Positions 11,405 through 23,099 of a DNA stretch of 64,000 nucleotides are shown one piece after another. The notes under the pieces are model-generated. The model saw only the letters and a program-made list of their open reading frames with translations, was not told the origin of the DNA and ran no database searches. This DNA is from Amblyomma americanum (taxonomy: Eukaryota; Arthropoda; Arachnida; Ixodida; Ixodidae), in the NCBI RefSeq assembly GCF_052857255.1, contig NC_135504.1, positions 135,892,929 to 135,956,928 of the forward strand, in the 5' to 3' direction. The stretch's first letter is position 1. Each line of letters begins with the position of its first letter. Both the position numbers and the translations under genes were made by a program.

Positions 11405-12018
11405 GTTTGTACTCGCCGGAAGAACGGAAATGCAGCGCTGACAGAAGGAAGTTCGCATTGGCTGTGAAGGGGCAAGATGCCTTTGATTGCCTTGTCACTG
11501 GTCCTTCATCAAATTTTTCATTGTTCTAAACGGTGTGCAGCTACACGCTTCGCTGGGTGTCTGATATGCGCGGCCGGTAGTCGCCGCCGCCGCGAGCTGC
11601 ATGACAGCGATGCTCCGAAAATGAAATTGTGCGGCCGGACTCTCCCTCGGCCTATCAACGGTGGTCTGAAAATATGCCAACAGGAATACGTAACTTTTCA
11701 GGTCTAAGAAGCTTTGGCAACTGCCGGCGGTCTGAATCAAAAAATATGTAACATCACTGTCGGGAACCTTCCATGTTGTTATGCCAGAAACAATGGCCTG
11801 CAATATCCCTTGCTTGACAAGCTACGGCAAAGCCAACACAATGCAGTCAACGAGCCAGCGTCAACGCAGGCGTCCATTCACAACTATTATAAGTTGTACG
11901 AAAAACTACTGCAAAGCCAACGAGATATACCCGACAAGGCGGCTCGTGGCCGACTGGGCAGTAATGAGGAGTTATTTCCGGCACAGTAGATATCCGCTCG
12001 ACATCGTCACCTGACGAC
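11405..12018. other. Unassigned, possibly 5' part of the following retroposon
   Basis: Short open frames on both strands without recognisable motifs. It leads without a visible boundary into the repeat-like tail at 12019. Confidence 0.35.
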
Positions 12019-12722
12019 GTGCAAGAAGAGGCAATGGCAATGGAGCTGACTCCTATCATTGAGGAAACGCCAGACATCATTGCAAACTGCACAGCACTCC
12101 CATCTAACGATGACGTATTCATCGCTGATGATGACGATGCCATTGTGCCCCCATCCCCAAAAGCCTTTCGGAATGCTATAATCTCCATTTGCGACGAACA
12201 GAGAAGCGCAGGTTCAGGCGGGTCAGGAATACCTCGGATGGAAGAGAGCAACTCCTGCTACTGCTCCGGCGATCTCGAGTTCTACGGCGGTGCACCGTGG
12301 ACTTCCTGCCGTTCCTGACAGCCCGTTCTGGGGTGTAAACGGCTGACGCAACCACCTGCTACGGCCAGGGGCGCCTCCACCACTATGGCCACCCATCCGG
12401 GTGGTGCACACAACGCCAGCATCACCGGCATTCCCTCCACGGGCACTTGGACCGGGAGCTAGTACGACGCCGCCAACGAAGCCGTCAGCGAGGCTAGCCC
12501 GAGCACTTCGAGCGCCACCTCGACGCCGGCCACCTGGATGCCACTGACTGGACCCATGCAACGCTTCATCAGCACTGAACCGTGAGCACGAACGCCAAAC
12601 TCTGGTTAACCCTCATCGAAAGCGAAAAGCTGCATCTCCCTGGCCACCTTTGTGGTCAGGGACTGGCGGTTTCGATAGATAGCCATACTGCACAATTAAA
12701 GTTTGTTCCAATCCAATCCAGA
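12019..12722 (+). repeat. Probable 3' end of an unidentified retroposon
   Basis: An acidic open frame runs 12019-12318, including a stretch rich in D around 12100-12150, but I do not recognise the protein. GC-rich sequence follows, then a terminal AATTAAAG and a short AATCC-type direct repeat at about 12710-12720, the layout of a retroposon 3' end. The last 90 bases (from about 12604) recur in diverged form at 13703-13790, which supports repeat status. No reverse transcriptase is visible. Confidence 0.4.
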
Positions 12723-13702
12723 AAGTCAAATTGGAAAAGAATTTTTTTGCAAATGAAATGGTGTAATGTGAAATGGCGCTACATTCAATGTCGAACTTAC
12801 GGCCCCGCTGACGGCTCGAAAAGCTAGCGTAGTGAAGCTGAAAAGAATATTCAAGAGGGTATTCAAAAGGAAACCCTCAGCACCGACATAGCAGACGTAA
12901 CTCAATTCACCGAGTGCAACTGTGATGTTTTAGGCAAGTCGTATCTGCAGCGTCGTTTTCGCTAGGACGTTCTAGTTCCAACGAGGTTAATAAAGCACTG
13001 TTTAGAATGTGTAAAGTCACCCGACATGAGACAAGCTAAATTAAATGTGGATAATATTCTTGAACCCAGTTCAAAGCTCTGTCCTGTCGTCCTTGAACTT
13101 CGTTTTTGTGCGCCGAGTCGTGCAATCATGAAATCAAACCAACTAGCCCAACAAGAAGTATTCCTAAAGTAAAAGGCGTTTCGCATTGCCTCATGAACTG
13201 GTCTTTCAGGTATTCATTCTCCTCCTTGTCCTAAATTACACGTCTTTCTGCGGTACACAGTGTCAAACCATACTCGACGGTATCTTTTAGAACGCCACAA
13301 AATGTGCTTTGCAGGGTGCTAGATGGCTCGAAGTGTTTTCCACGCAGTGTGATGTGGCGCAAGGTATTTTCTGATAGGACTTGGGTACAGCGACGTTGAA
13401 ACAGCGTACCCACTAGGGAGCTTTTGGACGCATATTCGATGGTCTCAGGCTGGGACACGCGATGACAGCGTCAGCGACCTTTGCGTTGCACTGTCAGCTA
13501 AGGAAGGAATGAATAGGGATGCCACGTTTTGCTGCTTGACTGTCCCGCCGTCGTTCTGAATGCATTTGTCGGAAACCGTGATTAAGTACGCACTGCCACC
13601 TAGAAGTCTACCCGCCTAGAAGTCTACCTGCCACATAGAAGTCAAATTTACAGCACTCCGTCAAAACTACGTTGGTCGCCCTGTAAAAAAATTTCTGGTG
13701 CT
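12723..13702. other. No recognisable gene
   Basis: Short open frames on both strands with no motif. A local tandem echo (CTAGAAGTCTACC repeated near 13600-13640) is the only structure noticed. Confidence 0.45.
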
Positions 13703-13795
13703 TTAGCTATGGTTAATCCTGGTCGAAAGCGAAAAGGTGCATCACCCTGGCTACGTTTGTGGTCGAGTGACTGGCGGTTTCCATACATAGCCATG
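13703..13795 (+). repeat. Second copy of the 12604-12690 tail sequence
   Basis: Shares, in order and orientation, GGTTAA, CGAAAGCGAAAAG, TGCATC, CCCTGGC, TTTGTGGTC, GACTGGCGGTTT and ATAGCCAT with 12604-12690. The polyadenylation-like end is not present, so it is a truncated or older copy of the same repeat. Confidence 0.6.
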
Positions 13796-14264
13796 CTGAC
13801 ATACAGTTACTTGCTATATATCTTGCATTCCTCGAAACGACACTGAAGATGCTCACACAATGCAGTTATACGTTTAATATAGTTTCGCCGATATGCACAA
13901 AGGAATTATTGCTCGTTGTATGCGGAGATATGGAATCAAATACGGATTAAAACAACGCGCAAACCCTGCAGATAATTTCACAAAGCCAAACCGAAAAATA
14001 AGTTGTTTTTTTTGGGGGGGGGGGAGGAAGTGGCGCAATGCGAGACAGGCGTCATTTCCTTTACTTAAAATCAACTTAATTTCATTTTCCTTCCCCTACG
14101 GGCGTGGTTCGGGCGTCGGTCTCCACGGCAGGCGCCGCATCGATCACACGCAGCGTTCCGCTGAACGCACCAAAGTGTACCGGCGTTTTATGCAGAACCC
14201 ACTTTCATGACCTGCGCATGTGATGCCGCCAAACGCTTTCCCACTTGACCGGAGGTCAATGTTA

Positions 14265-14511
14265 AAGGGTTTGCGTTTATGGCTTTATGGGGGTTTAACG
14301 TCACAAAGCGACTCATGCTATGAGAGACGCCGTAGTGAAGGGCTCCGGAAATTTCGACCACCTGGGGTTCTTTAGCGTGCACTGACATTGCACAGTACAC
14401 GGGCCTCTAGAATTTCACCTCTATCGAAATTCGACCGCCGCGGTCGGGTATCGAACCCGCGTCTTTCGGGCCAGCAGCCGAGTGCCATAACCACTCAGCC
14501 ACCGCGGCGAC
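14265..14511 (-). repeat. Ruka-like tRNA-derived SINE
   Basis: Read on the minus strand the element starts with a tRNA-like head. It has an A-box-like GTGGCTGAGTGGTTATGGC, a B-box-like GGTTCGATACCCG (14445-14457) and pairing ends GCCGCGG/CCGCGGC. The body runs through GTCGAATTTCGATAGAGG and AAAGAACCCCAGGTGGTCGA and ends near CCCCCATAAAGCCATAAAC. This is the organisation of the Ruka SINE described from Rhipicephalus ticks, transcribed by RNA polymerase III and moved by LINE machinery. Head and body are nearly complete; a long A tail is absent. Confidence 0.8.
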
Positions 14512-14824
14512 GCGCATACAGATGCACAATGGTCGGTGACGCCCGCTAGATGCTAACCGAGCACCTCAACAGCATGCGGATGCCCTCGTAGGGGGCAGCA
14601 TTCCAACCTTCTCAGGCTTGTAAATATCACCTTATTCGTAAGTATATATTCTTGTGTGTGTATGTTCTTCATTTTGAGCTTTGTATTTAATCTTTTTTTT
14701 ATAGACAGTCTACATACTATGAATAGACAAAAATATTATAGCAAGGAAACAGTCTATAAGAAGTCTATAGACCATTTTTGTAAGGGAACACTGCTGTTGA
14801 TGGCCTTCCATTACCGAAAAGTTC
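14512..14824. other. AT-rich spacer
   Basis: Low-complexity T-rich sequence between the SINE and the transposase relic. No feature recognised. Confidence 0.4.
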
Positions 14825-15960
14825 TAGAGGCTAGTTTTGGACAATTCTCGGCCGCATAAACAACCTCAAGTATGCGGCACCATTTGTGAAGAGTGTTTTC
14901 TTCGGGGACAGCAAACCGAGAGATGCAAATGACAAATGAGTTTCTATACAGCTGTGCTGAAGAGCTAAACGTTCTTTTAGCTACAGGAATTGCTGTTGAA
15001 GCTTTTGCAATACCTGTAAAGCTAAAACCCATAGTGTGTGATTCGCCTGCAAAGGCGTTTGTTTTGTGTGTCAAAAACCACATGGGCTATTACAGATGCT
15101 GGAATTGCACTGTTAAGGGCGAGTACATTGAATGAAGAGTGTTTCCCAAACATTAGCAGTGAGTTGAGAACCGACTGCAGTTTTAGGCAGAGGTCGCAGG
15201 AGCAGTATCATACTGGAAGCCGTATTGTAGAGCAGCTGCCAATAGACATTGTGAGGGATGTCCCGCTAGGTTATATGCACCTCGTTTGCCTAGGCGTGGT
15301 GCACAAATTGCTTGTATTGTCGTTCCGTGGCCCGAAAGCTCTAAGGCTTGGCACCAAAGTCCGCATTGAACTCGCAGAGAGAAATATCAAGGGCGCACAG
15401 TTTGTTCCTTGTGAATTTAACAGAAAGCCGCGTAGCCTCACAGATCTGGATCGCTGGAAGGCCAGAGTTTCGTTTCTTCTTGCTGTATGGGGGACCCGTG
15501 CTCCTGTCATCGCTTCATTTTCTAGCTTTTCATGTTGCTATTACGATTATTTTAGTGACTAATGGCACGAAAAGTGAAGTGCAGTATGCAGGGGAGCTTC
15601 TGAACCATTTTGTTAGAGGCTTTACAAAGATATATGGCAAGGATTATGCTTCGCACAGTGTGCATGGACTATGCCTTCTGGCATCCGATGTTGAGCACCT
15701 GGGGCCATTGGATTCATGGAGTGCGTTCTCATTTGAGAACCACATGTCTACTCTGAAAAGGCTGCTCCGAAAACGAGAGCGACCACTTGAGCAGCTCTCT
15801 AATCGACTATCAGAGCAAGGAGCTGTACTGAAGGAGGCTGAGCACACGCCAAACTTTCCACTGCTCACTGGACGACATGAGTCTGGGCCCCTTATTGCTC
15901 CATGTCAAGGGCCTCAGGTCAAGAAAATGAAGCTGCCACTTTGCTTCAGTGCCATGGTTA
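14825..15960 (+). pseudogene. EnSpm/CACTA-like transposase relic
   Basis: Three reading frames together follow one protein of the type found in invertebrate EnSpm/CACTA-like transposons. The first has ILGRINNLKYAAPFVKSVFF then ICDSPAKAF-like and KNHMGYYRCWNCTVKGEYIE (14840-15135). The next has LRTDCSFRQRS.. and DVPLGYMHLVCLGVVHKLL (15150-15320), then PCEFNRKPRSL (15410). The last has FRFFLLYGGPVLL and GPLDSWSAFSFENHMSTLKR (15470-15760). At least two frameshifts (near 15130 and 15460) and a stop near 14934 disable it. The metal-binding CWNC..C-like segment and the GPLDS..FENH block are the family landmarks I used. The N-terminal part is missing or unrecognisable. Confidence 0.7.
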
Positions 15961-16178
15961 TTTTATTCTCATATGAGCCCATGAATACCTGTTGCAGCGA
16001 TAATTTTTATGGCATTTGCTCATGCAGAAGAATGTGTTGCACTGCAAGTTGCAAGTTCAGATACTGGAAGTTATATTTGCCTCTCGTTGTTGCACTAAGA
16101 GTAAAAAAAAACTGAGTCTGAACTGAACTGCATAATTCAACTGCTGATTTTCCATCTCTATTTTTGTACTCACCACAG

Positions 16179-16321
16179 AATACATCTGCAGCTCAGAAGA
16201 GCAGTAAAGAGGCTTGTGCGGCGTACCGGGACGACAACAAATGGCAGCAAGAAGCTGAGGAATTTAACGAATAAATTATTCGCACAAATGTTGCGCTTTT
16301 TTATGCAGCTTGATGAGTTAT
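16179..16321 (+). other. Possible terminal exon
   Basis: A CACCACAG acceptor-like site precedes a segment open in two frames. In the frame compatible with the BEN exon at 7407-7630 (phase 2) it gives a very basic peptide, with AVKRLVRRTGTTTNGSKKLR inside, ending at TAA 16319-16321. In another frame it ends at 16274 with EEFNE. An AATAAA overlaps 16272. Neither reading has a recognised domain, so assignment to the BEN gene or to the transposase relic is open. Confidence 0.2.
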
Positions 16322-16354
16322 AACCCCGTCAGAATGTACTCAAAACAGAAATTG

Positions 16355-16480
16355 TTCTTTTGAGGATGTCCTGAGGCCGGACATGAGGACCTTTTTAGTA
16401 CAATTTGAGGACCATTTGAGGACGTCCTGAGGATAAAGAATATCCTCAAAAAAACATCCTCACTATGTCCTCAGAATATT
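16355..16480. repeat. GAGGAC motif array downstream of transposase relic
   Basis: GAGGAC/GAGGAT and the inverse GTCCTC/ATCCTC occur about a dozen times within 125 bases, in both orientations, with local palindromes such as GAGGACGTCCTGAGG. The cluster can fold on itself. Arrays of short subterminal repeats bound by transposase are a known property of CACTA elements, so this could be the subterminal region of the element at 14.8 kb. That link is inference. Confidence 0.45.
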
Positions 16481-17039
16481 TCAGTGTTGTCTGGGTTCAT
16501 TCAAAGGACACCATGAGGGTTTGGTCGGCTACTGCCCCCCTAAATCTTGCGAGTGCTTCGATTTAGCATTTATTTTACCAATACTTAGCATGTTAGATAG
16601 TTATTCAGTCTCTCGTGGAAACATAGGTTATCCGTATTTAGCTTCGCGAGTAAATAAAGAGGTACTGCTTGGTAGCTCTCCTGACAATCTTCATCTGGAG
16701 GGCCATTATGGGGTTGGAAGGGCTTTTTTTTTTGGAGGGGGGGGGGGGGCACGTAAAAGATATATCTCAGGCCTCCTATACATGCTTCTCCGCTAGAGTA
16801 CGAACCCTGCGTTCTTGCTCGGTTTCAAAGTCAAGAGGAAATCTTTGATCTTCGTGACCCCAAGGGTCGCTGCCTTGAATCGGTTCGTTTCATTCCTTGC
16901 GCAATTCAGCGCGGACCTATGGCTTCCTTATATTCCCAATCAGCTCAAAGCCTGTATCTCGTACATTATTGCTGTTCTCGTTCATCTCATTCCGCTCCAC
17001 GATAACCGAGCTATATTTCTTCGAACAGCAGCCTAAAAA
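16481..17039. other. No recognisable gene
   Basis: Open frames here are short and motif-free. A run of G at about 16736-16750 is the only notable feature. Confidence 0.4.
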
Positions 17040-17329
17040 TGCGTCGCGCTCGCCTGTCGGGCAACCTTTTATGCCAGTCTCTGCAGGGGTCTTCATGACC
17101 TCTAGCGCACCACGTCACCCTGTCGCCCTTGCGATAGTCGCGAGGCAGCCTAGAGGAGAGGTGCAGTTTTTTTTCTTTTTCCCTGTGGCAGTGCGCGGAG
17201 TCTGTACCCTCCTCAGTGTTCCATTTTCCTTTACAGTAGACATGGCGATACTAATAGTTTTTGTTTACTTTTCGCTACCGGTGGTGGCGGTCCTTCCGGT
17301 GTCTCTGCGGGGCGGGATCTCCTTGTTCA

Positions 17330-19445
17330 ATGGCTATCAACGTCTTGCAACTAACTTATCCTGACAAGCCCCATATCTGCCACTTATGTGGCTTTGAGGA
17401 CCCGATTTATTCTGTGTCAAAGCACTACCGTTCGAGTCACGACCTATACGTGATGTGGAAATGCCAACACTGTCCCAAGAACCGTCCACAGGCACCGAGC
17501 CTGGCACCACAATTCATCCAGCGCGCCAAGCGAGCTGCGACATCCTCAAGGCGAGGCAGTCGAGTAGGCCCCCGCTTGTGCCATTTCAGGGCACAGAGAC
17601 TTATCCGTTCCTTCCACGCTCAGTAATCGTCCTACATCTAGTGCAGACAAGGCGATTGGGTCCTCTCCTGTTTCGGGCCATACTCGCGGTAGGGAGTCGC
17701 GCAGGGGCCCCTTCACAGGCCTGGTGTAATAAGCCTCCTCTAACCTCCCTCCGCTGTTAGATGCATCCCTTGCAAGCACATTTATTCCAGTCGACAACGC
17801 CTACAAGATCACTACCTGCAGGTCAACACGCCAGTCAGGTGGGTACGCAGGCGATGTGTTTTTGCTTCGTATGACTAATTGAAGTCGGCATCATCGCACT
17901 ATGCAAGGTGCAAGATATCAGAAACCCTACACACCGCTTTGTAGGTGTCTCGTATTTGTGGTTCTTTCGGTGGTGGTGGCCAAGGGAGGTCGGTCGGATG
18001 CTAGCCCTTCTGGCGGCGGCGAAGGGATTTCTTCTGCTCCTGCTTTTTCCTGGACTGGTGGAGACCTGCGGCAACTAATTGGCCTTCAGGTGAAATTAGA
18101 CAGGCCTGTCGGTCCAAAAATTTTAAGTCAGTATCTCCCTAACAGAACGCCAGAGAGTATTGCTCAGGAATTTGTAACCTGGAGGTACGAGCGCATTGCT
18201 CAAGAGGTTCTCACGGGCGCGGTGTTGCCCACCCGCTCCGCACGGGCTGCCGCGTCTCGCGCCTCCATGCGGTCGGGCATTTCCAAAAAGACGGCGAGTG
18301 AGTTCTGTTAGCAGCTGTTGTCTTCCTCTGACAGCTCGGTTACCTCTGGGGATTTCCCGACTGCAATCTGAGTCCGCACCCTGCCTTGATGGCATGGGAA
18401 CGCAGGTCTTACCGGGCGAGGAACCAGACCCGTCGGTGGCCTTTGGCGTATCTCCCGTGGAGGCCAGTACTGCGGCCTCTGGGGCGTCTTTATTTTCGTT
18501 CAGTTCTTGGCAATTACCTCAGCCTACCACAAGTAGCCCTTCAGTGGGCACCAACATGCACGGCAAAGCAATTTTCAAACCCAACAGGCCCACTATTCCA
18601 AGTTTTATTTTGGGCGAGGTGTCACCGCCCCACCATAGGAGTGTAGATGACATTGACCATGACACCGTTGTGGCTGAGGCCTCTGCAACCCCCGGTATTG
18701 CCCCCGAACCTTCTGAGCCTTCTAATGCCATGGCACCGGTGGTTAGGCATGTTGCCCCACTAGCCTTTCGCAGCACACCACGGGGCAGGCGTGGCAACGC
18801 CTCATTCCCTTCAAGCACATCTGCCCGGGGTACATTTGGAGATGCCCAGACAGCGGTTCCTAAACCTTTATTTTTGCCAGAGACACAGGGGAGCCTGGGG
18901 TCATCGCCTTCCCCGTCATTCCGACTGCCTGATGATGTAGACGTCGCTAGCACGTCTCCACAGTCTGTTAACATTAGGAGCACCACTCCGTCTTCTCCGG
19001 ACGAGTCATTTTATAGGATTCCCGACAGCCAACCAGTACGGGTCGCCCTGAAAAGTGCACCCAGTACTTGGATCAAAGGACGTCTGAAACCAGCCCCAAC
19101 CTGAGAAAGCCACCCTCCCACTCCTGTCCTGTGCGGGGGATGGTAAACTGTGGTAGTTGGTCCGTTGGGCGGGTAGCTATCACGGCGCCCGTATCTAAAC
19201 GATCAAGGAGTCCATTGATTGAGAGGGGCTCGTGCCATCCAGGTTTCATGCGGCCTCGTACGCTAGGTGGACCGACGCGGAGCTTGGCATAATAATTGCC
19301 CTGGAGCTGGACTTGCCCCCTGGAGAACGTTTCCATAATATCGCTTTGCAGCTCTCTACCAGATTAGATCAGCAGATGCCATTCGTGGCTTAAGGAAGAC
19401 AGACAAGTATAAACATGGGCTTCAGGCCGTGAGGGAGCATTGTCG
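17330..19445 (+). pseudogene. R2-like N-terminal region: zinc finger and Myb-like motifs
   Basis: An ATG at 17330 opens a frame with KPHICHLCGFEDPIYSVSKH then YRSSH, a C2H2 finger of spacing CX2CX13HX4H, and a following WKCQHC pair that would start a second finger. After frameshifts, a Myb-like block appears at about 18051-18185 (FSWTGGDLRQLIGLQ, then LPNRTPESIAQ). A second lies at about 19240-19400 (ARWTDAELGIIIALELDL, then DAIRGLRKTDKYK). A long proline/serine-rich stretch links them (about 18390-19100). In R2-clade proteins these fingers and Myb domains bind the DNA target. At least four frame changes make it non-functional. Confidence 0.7.
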
Positions 19446-19569
19446 TCGTTCAGGGGTGCGCCCCTGTGTGGCGGCCCGGCTTCCAACGGTCTCTCTGCAC
19501 CCCAACCCCCCAACCATCACCCCTCCCTCCCCTTTGCCACCGTGAGGTGGTGAGGAATCCGCCGCTGAC

Positions 19570-20880
19570 CCTCCTTCCCTAGATCTTGTGGAGGTCAGAC
19601 TGCTTGGCTCGATACAATCTCCACGAAACAGGTTTAGCCACCAATCTTTGCTCCGGTGATCTTGCTGCCTCCGATTTTTCCATCTTATATGATCGTTTCA
19701 AAATAAGCCTCAAGGGCTATACAGCGCTGAAGAAGAAGGTAGAGCCGGTTGTCCGGCGTCCAAATGAGTAGGCTAAAAGTTTCCACCGCTGGCTTTGCAA
19801 CTACCATCAACAACTATTTAGTAAGGGCCCAAAAATCTTACTGGACGAGCTCAGCAGGAGCCATGTTGATGGCCGGAAAAATCTCTTCAGCTGAGATTCA
19901 CGAACAATATGAGCCCCTCTTGCAGAATTAATCTCCGGAGGTCACATGGGTAGAGATAGAACCTGGAGTGTTGCCAAAAGTGGCCCCACTCTTTACATCT
20001 GGTGAGCTGCTTTCCTGCTACCAAGAAATACGTGAGAATACTGCCCCGGACCAGACGGCCTTACGGTGGCGCAGCTAGGTAAAATCCTCATTGACGTCAT
20101 CACTTTAGTCATGAATAACTTCCTTTCAGTACATTGTCTACCCGAGGACCTGCGCAAATCAAGAACAGTTTCTATACCAAAGCATGACATTCCAGCTTCG
20201 GCGGCAGATTTGAGGCCATAACAATTAGCTCCGTCTGGGTTCGACTTTTTTTCTAGGCTTTTATTGGGCTGTTTCACTTCATGTCGATTTCATCCTCTGC
20301 AGAGCGGGTTTTCTGATGACCGCTCCGCGCAGTCCAACCTGCTCCTACTACAGGGTCTTATGAAATAGAGCAAGACAAAAAAAAAGACTTCCATGCCGCC
20401 TCACTTGATCTCCTCGAAGCATTTGACAGCGCAAGTCACCATGCGCTATTTTCAGCCCTGCAGGAGGGGGGTGTGTGCCCACATACCTTGAGGTTGTAAG
20501 AGACATGTATTCAATGCAGAGGACCACATTGTCATACGCGGGTGTCACGGACGAGATCCGTGTGTTCATGCAGCGGGGCAGCAAGCAGGGGACCCTTTGT
20601 CGCCGTTCCTATTCAATCTGGCACTCGATCCGCTGCTACATGAGCTGAACGGATCCGGTCTTGGGCTCCACATCAAGGGCGCTAACATGGCTGCATTAGC
20701 CTATGCTGACGACTTCGTACTTGTCGCCAGCAACCTCGCCGAGCTACGGAGAAACTCGGATGTTCCAGTTAGGTACTTCCCTAAGCTGGGGCTTAAGCTG
20801 AATCCAGCTAAGACTCAGTATTTCGGGTGGCGTTACGATGCCTGCGGGCAATATCTAAGGCCTGCGGGGCATATCTGAAT
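19570..20880 (+). pseudogene. R2-like reverse transcriptase region
   Basis: Pieces of the fingers and palm can be followed in shifting frames: CPGPDGLTVAQLGKILIDVI (about 20047), LPEDLRKSRTVSIPKHDIPA (about 20140), then SPFLFNLALDPLLHELNG (about 20600) and MAALAYADDFVLVASNLAEL (about 20688). The catalytic YADD is present. The N-terminal half before 20000 is poorly preserved. The region would copy element RNA at a nicked target; numerous stops and frameshifts rule that out now. Confidence 0.7.
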
Positions 20881-20972
20881 CGCCATACCCGTAACGAGGT
20901 CAAAAGGCTGCTGTACTTGCCACTGTCTTATCCGAACATCATCCTTCATCTTCCATATAACCAGGGGGGGGC

Positions 20973-21497
20973 GTGTTACACCTCACCCGATTAGGACCAG
21001 AGGTACAGCTAAAAGCTTTTGACAGGTTGCAGCGGTTAGGGTCGGAACAGGTAGACACCGTTGTGGAGGAGTGCCTAAGGGACGAAGGAGACTATCTATA
21101 CCAACACCTAGACGTCCCACACAGTGTCGCCGATAGTGCAGATGTGGACAAGGCCTTGAAGACCTCTAGACGGTCTACACTAAAGGATTGGCAGGACCGC
21201 TACATTCATAAGGACTTGGGTTCTTTTAGGAGAGAACCACTTGGGAAAAAGTGGCTCAAGCCGGGTTCAAAACTCCTAACGGACTGGGACAAGATAAAAA
21301 CATCAAGACTGAGGGCAAGTCTTTACACAACTAGATCCTTATCATCGGATCCATCAACCAGGTTGTGCAGACGCTGCAAGTTCCGACCGGAAACTGCAGG
21401 CCACATTGTTGGCAAATGAATTTCTGTCCATCTCCTCAAAACTGCTCGTCACAACTTCATCTTGCATGCCATTCCCTATAAACTCCGAGAAATTCAT
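20973..21497 (+). pseudogene. R2-like thumb and CCHC knuckle
   Basis: Continuous reading from about 20973 gives the post-RT region, LKDWQDRYIHKDLGSFRRE (about 21180), and CRRCKFRPETAGHIVGK (about 21367) with the final cysteine codon lost to a stop at 21417. After that, sequence homologous to 3580-3655 continues in another frame to 21497, where the PLE interrupts it. The similarity to the 3259-3846 copy is high enough to define the empty site. Confidence 0.8.
21487..21497 (+). repeat. Left target-site duplication of PLE
   Basis: GAGAAATTCAT, identical to 24784-24794. The homologous uninterrupted copy at about 3649-3659 reads GAGTAATTCAT once, followed by the sequence found at 24795 onward. 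Confidence 0.85.
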
Positions 21498-21540
21498 GTG
21501 GTTAACGAGAACAGAAAACTGGACGAGTTGGAATGTATTC

Positions 21541-21945
21541 ACCTTTAAGCAGCGTGAAACACCGGACAAGAGGAATAAACACGAGATGACACGAGCGCTA
21601 TTCTAACAACTGAACTTTTATTTTAGAAGGGTCAGTTATATAGGCACCAAAAACAAGAACCGAAAAAACAAAAACCCAGAACATAAAATCGCCAAAGTCC
21701 GTAAAACCGTAAGTGCATGCAGCGGGAGGTTAATCGCCTCATTTTAACAAAGCACACCAGCAATCTTAACACATGACATGCACCCAGCTATCACCCTGTC
21801 GCCACACATTCCCCGAGAGCGTGAATCTGTTTTTCCATAAGATTGATAGAAGGCGAAGCGACACAAGATTCAGACTCCTGCCTTATCAGAAATGCTTCAG
21901 CTAACTCCCTGCAGGTCCGGTCTGGGTGACTAAACAAGATATTCG
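21541..21945 (-). repeat. Left inverted arm of the PLE
   Basis: Reverse complement matches 23860-24771 when the MITE is removed. Landmarks in order are CTTTAAGCAGCG, ACACCGGACAAGAGGAA, AACTGAACTTTTATTTTAGA, AATCTTAACACATGACATGC and GCAGGTCCGGTCTGGGTGAC. It lies between the duplication and the coding region. Confidence 0.8.
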
Positions 21946-22212
21946 TCCTGCGGGAATGCAAGGAATGAGCAACATTAACTCCGGCTTTACGCGGACTGGT
22001 CCAAGACTGCGGACCGCGTAAGAGAGTTTTTGTGGAATACCGTGCGGCCTACGTTACCCACTAGGAAGAAAGCTTCAGCAACGAGAGGAATGGTTTGTCT
22101 TCTTGGCAATGGGTAGATTGAAGACCGTCACCGACGCACTTTAGAGCTTGGTCCCAAGTTTTGCTTTGAGCCAGCCTTACGACCTGTCGAGAAGGTAGCG
22201 CTCGCGCGGACG

Positions 22213-22914
22213 GTGTCTCAGGGCGTACCCGAAGGAGACAAACAGAGGTGTGTCAGTGAGTGCTCAGAAGTCGTCTGCAACTACCAGGGCAAAAAGGCGT
22301 CAAGACGCATGAAGAGATTGATCAACCACTGGGCAGCTGAAGGCTTGAGGCCTCTCCTTTCGGATAAAGAGGGATTCTTTGTTCTCGAACCAGAAGATGC
22401 GTTCACCAAGAAGGCAGAGGAAGCTGTGAAAAAGGATTTCATACAAACGGAGTTGAGGCCTGCAGCCGTCAAGAAGCAAGCCGTGAGTATGTTACAAGGA
22501 ATGGGCCTGGATGTACTATATTCCACCGTCAACAGTACAAAAGGTACGGTGTTGGACATCTTTTTTACGGCCAAGACCCACAAACCCGATGCCCCTTTTC
22601 GGGCAGTAGTATCGGAACGTGACACTTGGCAGCATGCTGTTTCAGGCTATTTGCAGCGTAATTTAGGCTGCCTTAAGCTGTCCGGTCCTTTTCTGGTGAA
22701 AAACTGTACTGAGGTAGTTGATTTCCTGTCGAGGATGGAGGACAAGAAACATGCCTTTAGCATGGATCTGGAGGATCTATTTTACTCCCTACCCCACGCT
22801 CAGCTGTCGAAGAACGTCAAGGACTGCATTGTCAACGATAACGACGAAACGGGCTTCATTGCCAACTGTGGCACTTCCGTGGAAAGTTGTCTTGAACTTT
22901 TGTCCTTTTACTGA
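22213..22914 (+). pseudogene. Penelope-like reverse transcriptase, N-terminal half
   Basis: A continuous 234-codon frame contains LSDKEGFFVLEPEDAF, DIFFTAKTHKPDAPFRAVVS, YLQRNLGCLKLSGPFLV and FSMDLEDLFYSLPHAQLSKN. These are hallmark blocks of PLE reverse transcriptases, with the motif A aspartate kept in MDLEDLF. The palm continues after a frameshift: FRYVDDFLVFLNHVSH at about 23066-23110 keeps the YVDD catalytic pair, then KRGAGLGFTFEFPDG-like text runs from about 23130. PLE enzymes are related to telomerase and prime on nicked chromosomal ends. The frame breaks between 22870 and 23130 make a full product impossible. Confidence 0.85.
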
Positions 22915-23099
22915 CGTTCGACCTTCGTTGGATGGGGTGAAGTTTTCGTCCAACGGTCTGGTGTGAGTATTGAGTCTCGAGTCGCCCCGGTGTTGAGTGA
23001 CATTTTCTTCAGCAGGATGGGCATAAGACTGGAAGAACGTCTTAAGGACTTAGCAGTGAAAGTTTCGCTATGTAGATGATTTTTTAGTGTTTCTGAACC

